Below the pieces are notes generated by a model that saw only the letters and a list, made by a program, of their open reading frames with translations, did no database searches and was not told the origin of the DNA. Below, piece by piece: positions 1 through 7,587 of a stretch of 19,036 bases of DNA (within the stretch, counting starts at the first letter, position 1; each line of letters starts with the position of its first letter). This DNA comes from Gammaproteobacteria bacterium (GTDB lineage Bacteria; Pseudomonadota; Gammaproteobacteria; UBA9214), in contig DAOVVG010000018.1 in NCBI GenBank assembly GCA_030632175.1, positions 1-19,036 of the forward strand, read 5' to 3'. A program made the translations under genes and the position numbers.

Positions 1-176
1 AGCAGGAAGGGTCTGGATTGTTTTGCAGACATGATCAGGTGTTACCCGGAGACTGTGATTATTGCCGAACCGCCCTAATCGGCGCCTGGCGGCATGGTAT
101 CATTATTAGCAAATCAACTGATTGGCTGTTTTATTGCGCTGCCATTCACCAAACAATCTCACCAGGACGTCCCGAC

Positions 177-530
177 ATGCTGAAACGCCTTACCCTGTTA
201 CTGCTGGTCTGCTCGCTACCGGTACACGCGGTACCGCCATCGGATCTCGAACCGCTGCCCGATATTCCACCGCCACCACCAGCGGTCGACACACCGCCGG
301 CGCCCACCGGACTGGAGGATGAAGGCCTGGAGCCTGAAGTAAAAATTATCAAGCGTGATGATGCCGTGGTCCACGAGTACCGCAGCAATGGCCGGCTTTA
401 CATGGTCAAGGTGATCCCGACGCGCGGCTTCCCCTATTACCTGTATGACGCTGACGGTAACGGCTCGCTGGAATCCCGGCAGGACCGGCTGGAGCCGGTG
501 ATACCCCGATGGGTAATACACAGCTGGTAA
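177..530 (+). CDS. DUF2782 family small exported protein
   Basis: A 117-residue protein of unknown function. Residues 1-18 look like a Sec signal peptide (MLKRLTLLLLVCSLPVHA), so the product is probably periplasmic. A proline-rich linker follows (about residues 19-43). The conserved C-terminal half contains VKIIKRDDAVVHEYRSNG, then Y-M-V-K-V-I-P and G-F-P-Y-Y-L-Y-D, which is the pattern of DUF2782 proteins. In many gammaproteobacteria this family sits beside polA; polA is not visible here and could lie to the left. The frame stays open upstream to base 18, but the signal peptide and an AGGA element about nine bases before the ATG at 177 support this start. Bases 1-176 hold no gene I can support. 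The family call is from memory of its sequence pattern and the function is unknown. Confidence 0.8.
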   Translation: MLKRLTLLLLVCSLPVHAVPPSDLEPLPDIPPPPPAVDTPPAPTGLEDEGLEPEVKIIKRDDAVVHEYRSNGRLYMVKVIPTRGFPYYLYDADGNGSLESRQDRLEPVIPRWVIHSW

Positions 531-581
531 CACAATTCACCTGTTTCTGATTCCCTGCATGTCCGCAAGGACACGAGCTAC

Positions 582-1139
582 ATGTACGCACGATTGCAAA
601 CCCTCGCTGTATTACTGGACCGCTTTGCCGAGATTACCGGGCGCATCATTGCCTGGCTGACACTCGCGATGGTGCTGATCACCTTCGCCGTGGTGGTCCT
701 GCGCAAGCTGTTCGAGACCGGCTCTATTGCGCTGCAGGAATCCGTCACTTACCTGCATGCTGCCGTCTTTATGCTGGGAGCCGCCTACACTCTGAAACAT
801 GGCGGCCATGTGCGTGTCGATATCTTCTATCAAAAATTCACGCCTCGCACACGCGCCTGGGTAGACCTGCTGGGCACGCTGTTACTGTTGTTTCCGGTGT
901 GCCTGTACATATTGTTCTCCAGCCTGGAATACGTGGGTGCCTCCTGGGCAATGCTGGAGGGCTCGCGTGAAGCCGGCGGTCTGGATGGCGTGTTCCTGCT
1001 GAAGACAGCCATTCCCGTGATGGCGGTGCTATTGCTGTTGCAGGGCTGCTCCATCGTGCTGCATAAATTCTTGCTGATTGCCGGATACCCGGTACCTGCA
1101 GAGCCGGACGACGGCCTGGACCAGGAACGCTCGGCATGA
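582..1139 (+). CDS. dctQ: TRAP transporter small permease subunit (DctQ)
   Basis: A 185-residue inner-membrane protein with four hydrophobic segments (roughly 21-41, 57-72, 94-113 and 138-165), as in DctQ subunits of tripartite ATP-independent periplasmic transporters. The family signature is visible at residues 74-83 (GGHVRVDIFY), just after the second segment. DctQ pairs with the large subunit DctM; together they import a substrate delivered by a periplasmic binding protein, driven by the Na+ or H+ gradient. An AAGGA element at 567-571 precedes the ATG by ten bases. The stop overlaps the next gene in an ATGA junction, so the two are translationally coupled. The gene symbol is a family name only and does not imply dicarboxylate as substrate. 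Confidence 0.92.
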   Translation: MYARLQTLAVLLDRFAEITGRIIAWLTLAMVLITFAVVVLRKLFETGSIALQESVTYLHAAVFMLGAAYTLKHGGHVRVDIFYQKFTPRTRAWVDLLGTLLLLFPVCLYILFSSLEYVGASWAMLEGSREAGGLDGVFLLKTAIPVMAVLLLLQGCSIVLHKFLLIAGYPVPAEPDDGLDQERSA

Positions 1140-2521
1140 CAGAACTCATTCCCCTGCTGCTGTTCCTGACGGTATGCCTGGTATTAATGGCCGGCTATCC
1201 GGTGGCATTTTCGCTGGCCGGTACTGCCCTCGCATTTGGCCTCATCGGGGAACTCACCGGCTATTTCGACAGTGCCTTTCTGCAGGCATTGCCAAACCGT
1301 TTATACGGCATCATGACCAACGTCACGCTAATCGCCGTACCGCTGTTTGTGTTCATGGGCGTCATGCTGGAGCGGTCCAAAGTAGCTGAAAACCTGCTCG
1401 ATACCATGGCCGAGGTGTTTGGCCAGCTGCGTGGCGGGCTCGGCTACTCGGTCACCATTGTCGGTATGCTGCTGGCCGCCAGCACCGGTATTGTCGGCGC
1501 CACCGTGGTCACCATGGGATTGCTGTCATTACCCACCATGCTGCGACACGGTTATGACCCGCGCATTGCCTCCGGTGTTATTTGCGCCTCGGGCACCCTC
1601 GGCCAGATCATCCCGCCCTCGATTGTGCTGGTACTGCTGGGTGATGTGCTGTCGACCGCCTACCAGCAGGCACAGCTGGACATGGGCATCTATGCCACCG
1701 ATACCGTCTCCGTCGGCGATCTGTTTACCGGCGCCCTGATACCCGGGCTGCTGCTGGTATCGCTATACCTGGTCTGGCTGGCCTTTGTTGCCTGGAAACA
1801 CCCCGAAGCCATGCCGGCCATCAAACACCAGCCATCAACAGCGGCCACCGGCAGCCTGGCACAACGGGTACTGCGCGGCTTGCTGCCGCCGCTGCTGCTG
1901 ATCTTCGCGGTACTGGGTTCTATTCTCGCCGGTATTGCCACACCCACCGAGGCCGCCTCCGTTGGCGCCGTGGGCGCCATCCTGCTGGCCGCCAGCCGCC
2001 GCCGCTGTACCCTCTCCATCTTTCAGGAAGTCATGCGCAGCACAACACGTATCACCTGCATGGTGTTTTTGATCCTCATCGGTGCATCGGTATTTTCGCT
2101 GGTATTTCGGGGATTTGGCGGCGACGTCGTGGTTGCCGAGCTGCTCAACAACCTGCCGGGCGGCAGGTTAGGTGCGATGCTGGCGGTGATGTTGCTGATG
2201 TTCATGCTCGGGTTTGTGCTCGATTTTATCGAGATTACCTTTGTGGTCGTGCCGATTGTCGGTCCGGTGCTGCTGGCCATGGGCATCGATCCGGTGTGGC
2301 TGGGCATCATGATCGCGCTGAACCTGCAAACCTCTTTCCTGACGCCGCCGTTCGGCTTTGCGCTGTTTTATCTGCGTGGTGTGGCGCCTGCCGGGGTCAG
2401 CACCCGGCAAATCTATGCCGGCGTCGCGCCCTTCATCGGGCTGCAGCTGCTGATGCTGCTAATGCTCGCCCTGTGGCCAAAAATCGCTACCTGGCTACCT
2501 GATTTTGTTTACCAGAATTGA
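1136..2521 (+). CDS. dctM: TRAP transporter large permease subunit (DctM)
   Basis: A 461-residue, highly hydrophobic protein with about a dozen membrane segments, the large translocating subunit of a TRAP transporter. Family hallmarks include A-S-T-G-I-V-G-A-T-V-V-T-M-G near residues 119-132, a region with SGTLGQIIPPSIVLVLLGD, G-I-A-T-P-T-E-A-A-S-V-G-A in the middle, and LQTSFLTPPFGFALFYLRG near the C terminus. The start ATG lies inside the end of dctQ (ATGA overlap, four bases). The sequence does not show the substrate. The likely binding-protein partner is the convergent gene at 3235-4341, which belongs to the keto-acid/aromatic-acid branch (TakP/FcbT1). No clear terminator follows; the next gene begins 106 bases downstream. 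Confidence 0.93.
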   Translation: MTELIPLLLFLTVCLVLMAGYPVAFSLAGTALAFGLIGELTGYFDSAFLQALPNRLYGIMTNVTLIAVPLFVFMGVMLERSKVAENLLDTMAEVFGQLRGGLGYSVTIVGMLLAASTGIVGATVVTMGLLSLPTMLRHGYDPRIASGVICASGTLGQIIPPSIVLVLLGDVLSTAYQQAQLDMGIYATDTVSVGDLFTGALIPGLLLVSLYLVWLAFVAWKHPEAMPAIKHQPSTAATGSLAQRVLRGLLPPLLLIFAVLGSILAGIATPTEAASVGAVGAILLAASRRRCTLSIFQEVMRSTTRITCMVFLILIGASVFSLVFRGFGGDVVVAELLNNLPGGRLGAMLAVMLLMFMLGFVLDFIEITFVVVPIVGPVLLAMGIDPVWLGIMIALNLQTSFLTPPFGFALFYLRGVAPAGVSTRQIYAGVAPFIGLQLLMLLMLALWPKIATWLPDFVYQN

Positions 2522-2627
2522 TAACATACCAATCTGGCAGCCATTTTATGTCCGACAACCGGCGCAGCCGTTTGAACAGGCAAATGAATTATTACGCACA
2601 CACTGAAGAAATCTATACAGGTAGCGC

Positions 2628-3191
2628 ATGACTCGACACACCCTCTTCTTACTGCTGTTTGCATTTATCAGCAGCAGCGCACAGGCTGCCGGTAACAACT
2701 GGATTGACGCCATGTCTTTTACCTACGGGGAGGACAATGACGACAATGAAACCACGCTGTACCGCATCGGTCTGCAGAATAAATGGGAGCGCACCTGGCT
2801 GAACAGCGGTGCCTGGTATGTAGGCGGCTACTGGGACGCAGAACTGGCCTACATGGAATCCGATCACGAAAACAGTGAAAACGATAACCTGTTTGACCTC
2901 GGCCTGACCCCCGTTTTCAGGATGCAGCGCGATGCCAGTCTTTCCAGTGGCGTCTCACCCTATGCCGAGGTCGGTATCGGTCCCCACCTGATTTCGGAAA
3001 CCCGCCTCGGTAATCAGCAATATTCTACCGCCCTTCAATTTGGCAGCCTGGTTGGCTTCGGGCTGGGTTTTGGCGAAAGAGGGCAGTACGAACTTTCCTA
3101 CCGTTTTCAGCACATCTCGAATGCCGACATCAAAACACCCAACCAGGGGATGAACCTGCATCTGTTACGTCTCGGCTATATTTTTGACTAA
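2628..3191 (+). CDS. PagL-like lipid A 3-O-deacylase / acyloxyacyl hydrolase family
   Basis: A 187-residue outer-membrane beta-barrel candidate. A signal peptide ends near residue 21 (S-S-S-A-Q-A-A), and alternating polar/hydrophobic strands run to a terminal aromatic-containing strand (L-R-L-G-Y-I-F-D). It resembles Pseudomonas PagL: W-E-R-T-W near residue 53, G-G-Y-W-D-A-E near 66, Y-A-E-V-G-I-G near 112, and the active-site block FQHISNADIKTPNQG at 160-174. His162 and Ser164 match the catalytic His and Ser of PagL. The position of the PagL catalytic Glu is Asn176 here, as I recall for many wider-family members. PagL removes the 3-O-linked acyl chain of lipid A. The gene lies between the TRAP permease genes and the TRAP binding protein gene. 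Family is fairly sure; activity is less certain. Confidence 0.82.
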   Translation: MTRHTLFLLLFAFISSSAQAAGNNWIDAMSFTYGEDNDDNETTLYRIGLQNKWERTWLNSGAWYVGGYWDAELAYMESDHENSENDNLFDLGLTPVFRMQRDASLSSGVSPYAEVGIGPHLISETRLGNQQYSTALQFGSLVGFGLGFGERGQYELSYRFQHISNADIKTPNQGMNLHLLRLGYIFD

Positions 3192-3224
3192 CCGCCAGCC
3201 ATAACAGGCAATCAGCCTCAACCG

Positions 3225-3252
3225 CCGCGAACATTCAGCCACGAACATTCAG
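3225..3252. repeat. 14-bp tandem duplication at the 3' end of the TRAP binding-protein gene
   Basis: Two adjacent 14-base units, ccgcgaacattcag (3225-3238) and ccacgaacattcag (3239-3252), differ at one base. They span the stop codon (3235-3237 on the minus strand), so the last codons of the gene are duplicated just beyond the stop. This looks like a small slippage duplication. Confidence 0.6.
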
Positions 3253-4341
3253 ATAGGCGCGCTCCGAGATATCATGCCAGGCCACCACCTGCTGCTGGAA
3301 CTGACTGTAGGACTCGTACACCCTTGCTGACAGCTCATCCTGACCGGCAAGTTCAGCCACCACTTCCGTCGAAATTGCCCGCAATTTATCCAGTACCGGT
3401 TTGGGAAATTCACGGACATCGACGTTGTGCTCGTTCACCAGTGTCTGCAGTGCCTTGTTATTACGCGCGGTAAATTCGGCCAGCATATCTATGTTAACTG
3501 CCTTGCAGGCAGTCATGACAATACTCTGCAAATCATCGGGCAAGGTCTCGAATGCCGTCCGGTTAATCATGCACTCCATGGTGGTACCCGGCTCATGCCA
3601 GCCCGGGTAATAGTAATATTTTGCAACCTTGTGAAGTGCCTTTGCCAGATCGTTCCAGGGTCCCACCCATTCCGTGGCATCAATCACACCGGCCTGCAAT
3701 GAAGTGAAAATTTCCGTACCCGGCATGCCCACCGGTATACCGCCGGCTCGCCGAAGCACCTCGCCACCCAGTCCGGGAATACGCATTTTGAGCCCCCGGA
3801 GGTCCTCTACACTATTGATTTCCCGGTTAAACCAGCCACCCATCTGCACACCGGAATTGCCGGCGGCGACCGGTATCAAACCGTGCGGCGCATAGACCTC
3901 TTGCCATAACTCCATGCCACCGCCGTAATACAGCCAGGCATTCATTTCCTGTGCCGTCATACCGAAGGGTACCGTGGAAAAGAACTGCGCCGTGGGAATC
4001 TTGCCTTTCCAGTAATAGGCCGAAGTGTGACCCATCTCTGCGGTGCCGCTCGTGACCGCATCGAATATTTCCAGCGGCGGCACCAGCTCATTGGCACCGT
4101 ACACCTTGATATTGAGGCGTCCGCCACTCATCTCACCCACCAGCTGTGCCAGCAGGTTGGCCCCGGTACCCAGTCCGGGGAAATTCTTTTGCCAGGTGGT
4201 CACCATTTTCCAGTTAAACGTCTGCTGGCTGGCGGTTGCCTGGCCGCCACCCTTGCTGCTTTCCTGCCCGCAACCGCTTAACACGCCCCCGGTCAGCAAG
4301 GCGCCGGCTCCCGCTGTTCCCAGAAATTGTCGTCGTTTCAT
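3235..4341 (-). CDS. TRAP transporter solute-binding protein, TakP/FcbT1 type, predicted Tat lipoprotein
   Basis: A 368-residue periplasmic binding component of a TRAP transporter. The N terminus reads MKRRQFLG (twin-arginine-like), then a hydrophobic stretch and the lipobox L-S-G-C with Cys24, predicting export by Tat and lipid anchoring. The mature part has the features of the COG4663 group: E-L-V-P-P-L-E-I-F-D-A-V near 86-96, G-H-T-S-A-Y-Y-W-K-G-K near 104-114, GNSGVQMGGW at 161-170, and DATEWVGPWND at 221-231, which in TakP line the ligand site. TakP binds 2-oxo acids; FcbT1 was linked to 4-chlorobenzoate uptake. The ATG at 4341 is preferred over an in-frame GTG at 4356 because an AGGTG element sits just before it. 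The gene converges on the dctQM/PagL genes instead of heading an operon. Ligand unknown. Confidence 0.9.
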   Translation of the reverse strand: MKRRQFLGTAGAGALLTGGVLSGCGQESSKGGGQATASQQTFNWKMVTTWQKNFPGLGTGANLLAQLVGEMSGGRLNIKVYGANELVPPLEIFDAVTSGTAEMGHTSAYYWKGKIPTAQFFSTVPFGMTAQEMNAWLYYGGGMELWQEVYAPHGLIPVAAGNSGVQMGGWFNREINSVEDLRGLKMRIPGLGGEVLRRAGGIPVGMPGTEIFTSLQAGVIDATEWVGPWNDLAKALHKVAKYYYYPGWHEPGTTMECMINRTAFETLPDDLQSIVMTACKAVNIDMLAEFTARNNKALQTLVNEHNVDVREFPKPVLDKLRAISTEVVAELAGQDELSARVYESYSQFQQQVVAWHDISERAYLNVRG

Positions 4342-4372
4342 AACTGCACCTGTCACAAAAATCAGGCCGGTG

Positions 4373-4402
4373 ATTGTACTGTGGAACGCGCCCGTGTGTC
4401 AG
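4373..4402 (-). promoter_or_regulatory. Predicted sigma-70 promoter of the TRAP binding-protein gene
   Basis: On the minus strand CTGACA (4402-4397) is followed after 18 bases by TACAAT (4378-4373). Each hexamer matches the consensus at five of six positions. Transcription would start near 4366, about 25 bases before the ATG at 4341. Confidence 0.6.
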
Positions 4403-4415
4403 AATCGGCGCGTAT

Positions 4416-4453
4416 TAATATCAGACTGACCCGTACGGTCAGCCTTGATATTA
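4416..4453. promoter_or_regulatory. 38-bp dyad in the divergent gap, possible operator
   Basis: Two nested inverted repeats share a centre: TAATATCA (4416-4423) pairs with TGATATTA (4446-4453), and CTGACC (4426-4431) pairs with GGTCAG (4437-4442) around CGTAC. It starts about 14 bases upstream of the predicted -35 of the minus-strand TRAP binding-protein gene and about 136 bases before the start of the cyclic-di-GMP gene. That position would suit an activator site. No T-run follows on either strand, so a terminator is less likely. Confidence 0.5.
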
Positions 4454-4589
4454 CGAGGAGTTATGACATAGTATTCAGCGAACGCTTGCAGTATCAATGC
4501 TAGCGCACTAATTCTAAAAATATTCTAGCTGACGCCCGACCGACAGAGAATGTGGCCGATATGCGTGATGGGAGTCCGGTGACCAAGAC

Positions 4590-7466
4590 ATGTTGAGTGA
4601 CCTCAAGGCCATTCGTACGCGCTTCATCACACTGATTATTATTGGTTTACTGCTGGCGCCCCTGGCCGGCTTGGTTAGCGGCCTGCTGTTCGGCCCGATC
4701 ACACCCGAGGACTTGCGCAATTCCCGCACCCTGGTAATCCTGACCGTGTTTGTCGGCATCACAGTTGCCTGGGCTTACACCTATTTCTCACGATATTTCA
4801 GTCCCTTAACCTATTCACAACGCCACGACAGCTTCAGCGGCGATCTGCCGGACACACAACAGCGTCAGCTGGCACGTTTCGGGCGCGACTACTGGAGCTT
4901 CTTCCTGTTATACGCACTGGCAACGCCGCCGTTGTTCTTTCTGGCAATCGAGAAATCCATCGCCGGCAACCTCGGGCCGTTTCTGCAACTGATGCTGCTG
5001 CAATTATCAGTCGTCACCCTGGTGGGGCTGCCAACCTATCAACTTGCACTGGACCAGATCGGCAAACTGGCCGGGCATCTCAGCCTGCGCACCATCCAGG
5101 TCAGCCTGAAATCAAAGATCATGCTGCTGGGCGGATTTGTACCGTTGCTGTCCTATACCCTGTTGATGAATTACTACTGGCAGCAAACCGGCAACCTGAC
5201 CCCGGGGCACATGGCCATCTGGTTAACACTGGTCTGTTTTACCGGCATCATCACGCTGCTGTCGGTACGCAGCGTCGCCCAGGCGCTGGAGCCGGTTCAG
5301 GAGCTGATCATGCGCAGCGGCGCTTCACTGCATGCTGAACTCGCCAGGCTGAAGCCACAATCGACCGACGAAATCGGTCTGATGACGCAGACACTCAGTA
5401 AACTGTTCCGGCGTCTTGGCGAACAGGAATCACACATGCGCGCAGTGGTCGAGGCAGCCCCGGCCGGCATCATTGTGGTCAACAAGAACGGCCTGATCGA
5501 TACCTTTAACCCGGCCGCCGAAAAACTGTTTGGCTATCTTGCCATAGAGATGCGGCAACGCCCGATAAAGTGGTTACTGCCCTCCGTACACGTCACCCGC
5601 GACAGTCTGCAGCACGCCGAATCCGGGATCGAAACCGGCGGCTGCCACCGCGACGGCACACGCATGCAGCTGTCAGTCTCTGTCAGCAGCATGCAGATTG
5701 GCGGCAAACCGCATTACACCTGCATGGTGACCGATATCAGCCGTCGCAAGGCAATGGAAGAGCGGTTACGTGACGCGGAAAGCCGCTATCGTGAGCTGGT
5801 CGAGACGGCCCAGGACATGGTCTGGACCATGGATGCTGAAGGCCGGTTTACCTATCTGAACCGGGCCTGCACCAGCATCTACGGGTTCGCACCGGCAGAG
5901 ATGCTGACACACCACCTGCATGAATACCGCTCACCGGATCACCCGCCGGTCGACCGGGATGCCATTACAAAACTGTTGCAGGGGGAAGATACCGTGCAGT
6001 TTGAAACCGTGCATATCGACAGCGACAGCAAACCGCATTTTCTCAGTTTCAGCGCCCGTTCGCACAAGGATGCTGCCGGAAACATTACCCGCATCAGTGG
6101 CACGGCCCGTGACATCACCGAGCAAAAAGCCTTCCAGCACCAACTCTCCTATCACGCCGAACACGACCCGCTGACCGGCATGTTCAACCGGCACTACTTT
6201 CAGGAGGAGCTTGAACGTACCGTTGCACGCGTTGCCCGCAGCGGTTCTGACTGCGCCCTGTTCTACATCGACCTCGACCAGTTCAAATACATCAATGATA
6301 CCCTCGGACATGCGGCCGGTGACCGCCTGCTGGTCGACATCGCCGCCCTGTTGACGGCACATGTCCGCGACGGCGATCTGCTGGCACGTTTTGGCGGTGA
6401 TGAATTCACCTTGCTGCTCTACAACATCAACAAGCAGGATGTACTGCGCGCTGCGGAGAACTTCCGTGCCCTGTGTGACGACTACCGCTTCACCGCGGAA
6501 AACAAGACCTTCAACATCACCTGCAGCATCGGCGTGGTGATGATCGATGACACCGTAATCTCGGCGGAAGAAGTACTGTCACATGCCGATCTTGCCTGCC
6601 ATATGGCAAAGCAGCACGGGCGTAACCGGGCAACGCTGTATGATCCGGCCGACCTTGACAAGGCCGACATGGCAGCCGACATGAACTGGGCGGCACAGGT
6701 ACGTGAAATGCTGGAGCATGATCGCTTCCAGCTGGTGTACCAGCCGATCGTGGCGACGGCTGACGGCACTGTGAAGGACTACGAGGTGCTGGTACGTATG
6801 GTTTGCGATGATGGCAAAATCATTCTGCCCGGCGGCTTTATGCCCGCCGCAGAACGTTTTGGCCTGATACACAGCGTGGATCGCTGGATTGTAAAACGTG
6901 CCATCACGCAGCTGGGCAGGCTGCGCCAGGCAGGCAGCCGGGTAAGTTTTTCCATCAATCTGTCCGGCCATGCCTTTGAAGATGACGCGCTGCTGCCCCT
7001 GATACGGGAATGGCTCGAGGAAACCGGCCTCGATCCGGCCTGGGTCACTTTCGAGATTACCGAAACGGCGGCCATTGAGAACCTCGCCGCCGCTGAGGCC
7101 TTCATTACCGCCCTGAAGGATATCGGCTGCCAGTTTGCGCTGGATGACTTTGGCTCCGGCTTCTCATCGTTCGCCTATCTGAAACACCTGCCCGTCGACA
7201 AACTCAAAATTGATGGCGCCTTTGTAAAAGGCATGGCACACAGTTCCGTTGACCAGGCCATGGTTGAATCCATGAACCAGGTCGCACATGCCCTCGGCAA
7301 GGTCACCGTCGCGGAGTGTGTTGAAAACGAGGAAACACTGCAACTGCTGAAAGAGATGGGCATCGACCTGGTACAGGGTAACTACCTGGGACATCCCGGT
7401 GAAGTACCGGCAGATTCAAACCAGGCAGGTCTGATCGCACACGCAGAACACATCCGCACTAATTAA
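4590..7466 (+). CDS. Membrane-bound PAS-PAS-GGDEF-EAL cyclic-di-GMP synthase/phosphodiesterase
   Basis: A 958-residue inner-membrane signalling protein. About six membrane segments lie in residues 12-226, then a HAMP-like linker (about 227-280), a PAS domain (about 284-390), a second PAS with PAC (about 398-512), GGDEF (about 522-690) and EAL (about 700-940). The GGDEF motif is intact at 602-606, and RDGD at 593-596 sits five residues before it, which is the inhibitory I-site. The EAL signature reads EVL (Glu732). The other usual phosphodiesterase residues are present: Asn790, Glu822, Asp852-Asp853, Lys873, Glu909 and Gln929. Both activities therefore look possible. The ligand of the membrane sensor is not visible. 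Starting the frame earlier is blocked by stops. The gene is monocistronic and converges on uvrD across a REP hairpin. Confidence 0.93.
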   Translation: MLSDLKAIRTRFITLIIIGLLLAPLAGLVSGLLFGPITPEDLRNSRTLVILTVFVGITVAWAYTYFSRYFSPLTYSQRHDSFSGDLPDTQQRQLARFGRDYWSFFLLYALATPPLFFLAIEKSIAGNLGPFLQLMLLQLSVVTLVGLPTYQLALDQIGKLAGHLSLRTIQVSLKSKIMLLGGFVPLLSYTLLMNYYWQQTGNLTPGHMAIWLTLVCFTGIITLLSVRSVAQALEPVQELIMRSGASLHAELARLKPQSTDEIGLMTQTLSKLFRRLGEQESHMRAVVEAAPAGIIVVNKNGLIDTFNPAAEKLFGYLAIEMRQRPIKWLLPSVHVTRDSLQHAESGIETGGCHRDGTRMQLSVSVSSMQIGGKPHYTCMVTDISRRKAMEERLRDAESRYRELVETAQDMVWTMDAEGRFTYLNRACTSIYGFAPAEMLTHHLHEYRSPDHPPVDRDAITKLLQGEDTVQFETVHIDSDSKPHFLSFSARSHKDAAGNITRISGTARDITEQKAFQHQLSYHAEHDPLTGMFNRHYFQEELERTVARVARSGSDCALFYIDLDQFKYINDTLGHAAGDRLLVDIAALLTAHVRDGDLLARFGGDEFTLLLYNINKQDVLRAAENFRALCDDYRFTAENKTFNITCSIGVVMIDDTVISAEEVLSHADLACHMAKQHGRNRATLYDPADLDKADMAADMNWAAQVREMLEHDRFQLVYQPIVATADGTVKDYEVLVRMVCDDGKIILPGGFMPAAERFGLIHSVDRWIVKRAITQLGRLRQAGSRVSFSINLSGHAFEDDALLPLIREWLEETGLDPAWVTFEITETAAIENLAAAEAFITALKDIGCQFALDDFGSGFSSFAYLKHLPVDKLKIDGAFVKGMAHSSVDQAMVESMNQVAHALGKVTVAECVENEETLQLLKEMGIDLVQGNYLGHPGEVPADSNQAGLIAHAEHIRTN

Positions 7467-7477
7467 TACATCTGAAA

Positions 7478-7542
7478 ATCGCGGACACGGTCCGCTCCTA
7501 CAGGTGCTACCTGCGGGCGCAGGAGCAGACCGTGTCCGCGAT
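7478..7542. repeat. REP-type inverted pair (REPIN), copy 1, degenerate on one side
   Basis: Two inverted REP units form a hairpin in the convergent gap between the cyclic-di-GMP gene and uvrD. The left arm (7478-7503) is the reverse complement of a unit beginning TGTAGGAGCGGAC and ending GTGTCCGCGAT. The right arm (7515-7542) reads gcgcaggagcagaccgtg then tccgcgat, with GTAG decayed to GCAG. The same element occurs at 17076-17147 and 18048-18116. No transposase is nearby. The hairpin could also stop or protect transcripts from both sides. Confidence 0.8.
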
Positions 7543-7587
7543 CAAACCGTATCAGGTAACACCCGCCGTAACGGATATCCTTCGCAA

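Noticed and set aside
18..176. Upstream extension of the DUF2782 reading frame to base 18
   Set aside because: The extra 53 residues are not signal-like or family-like; the ATG at 177 begins a clean signal peptide and has an AGGA element.
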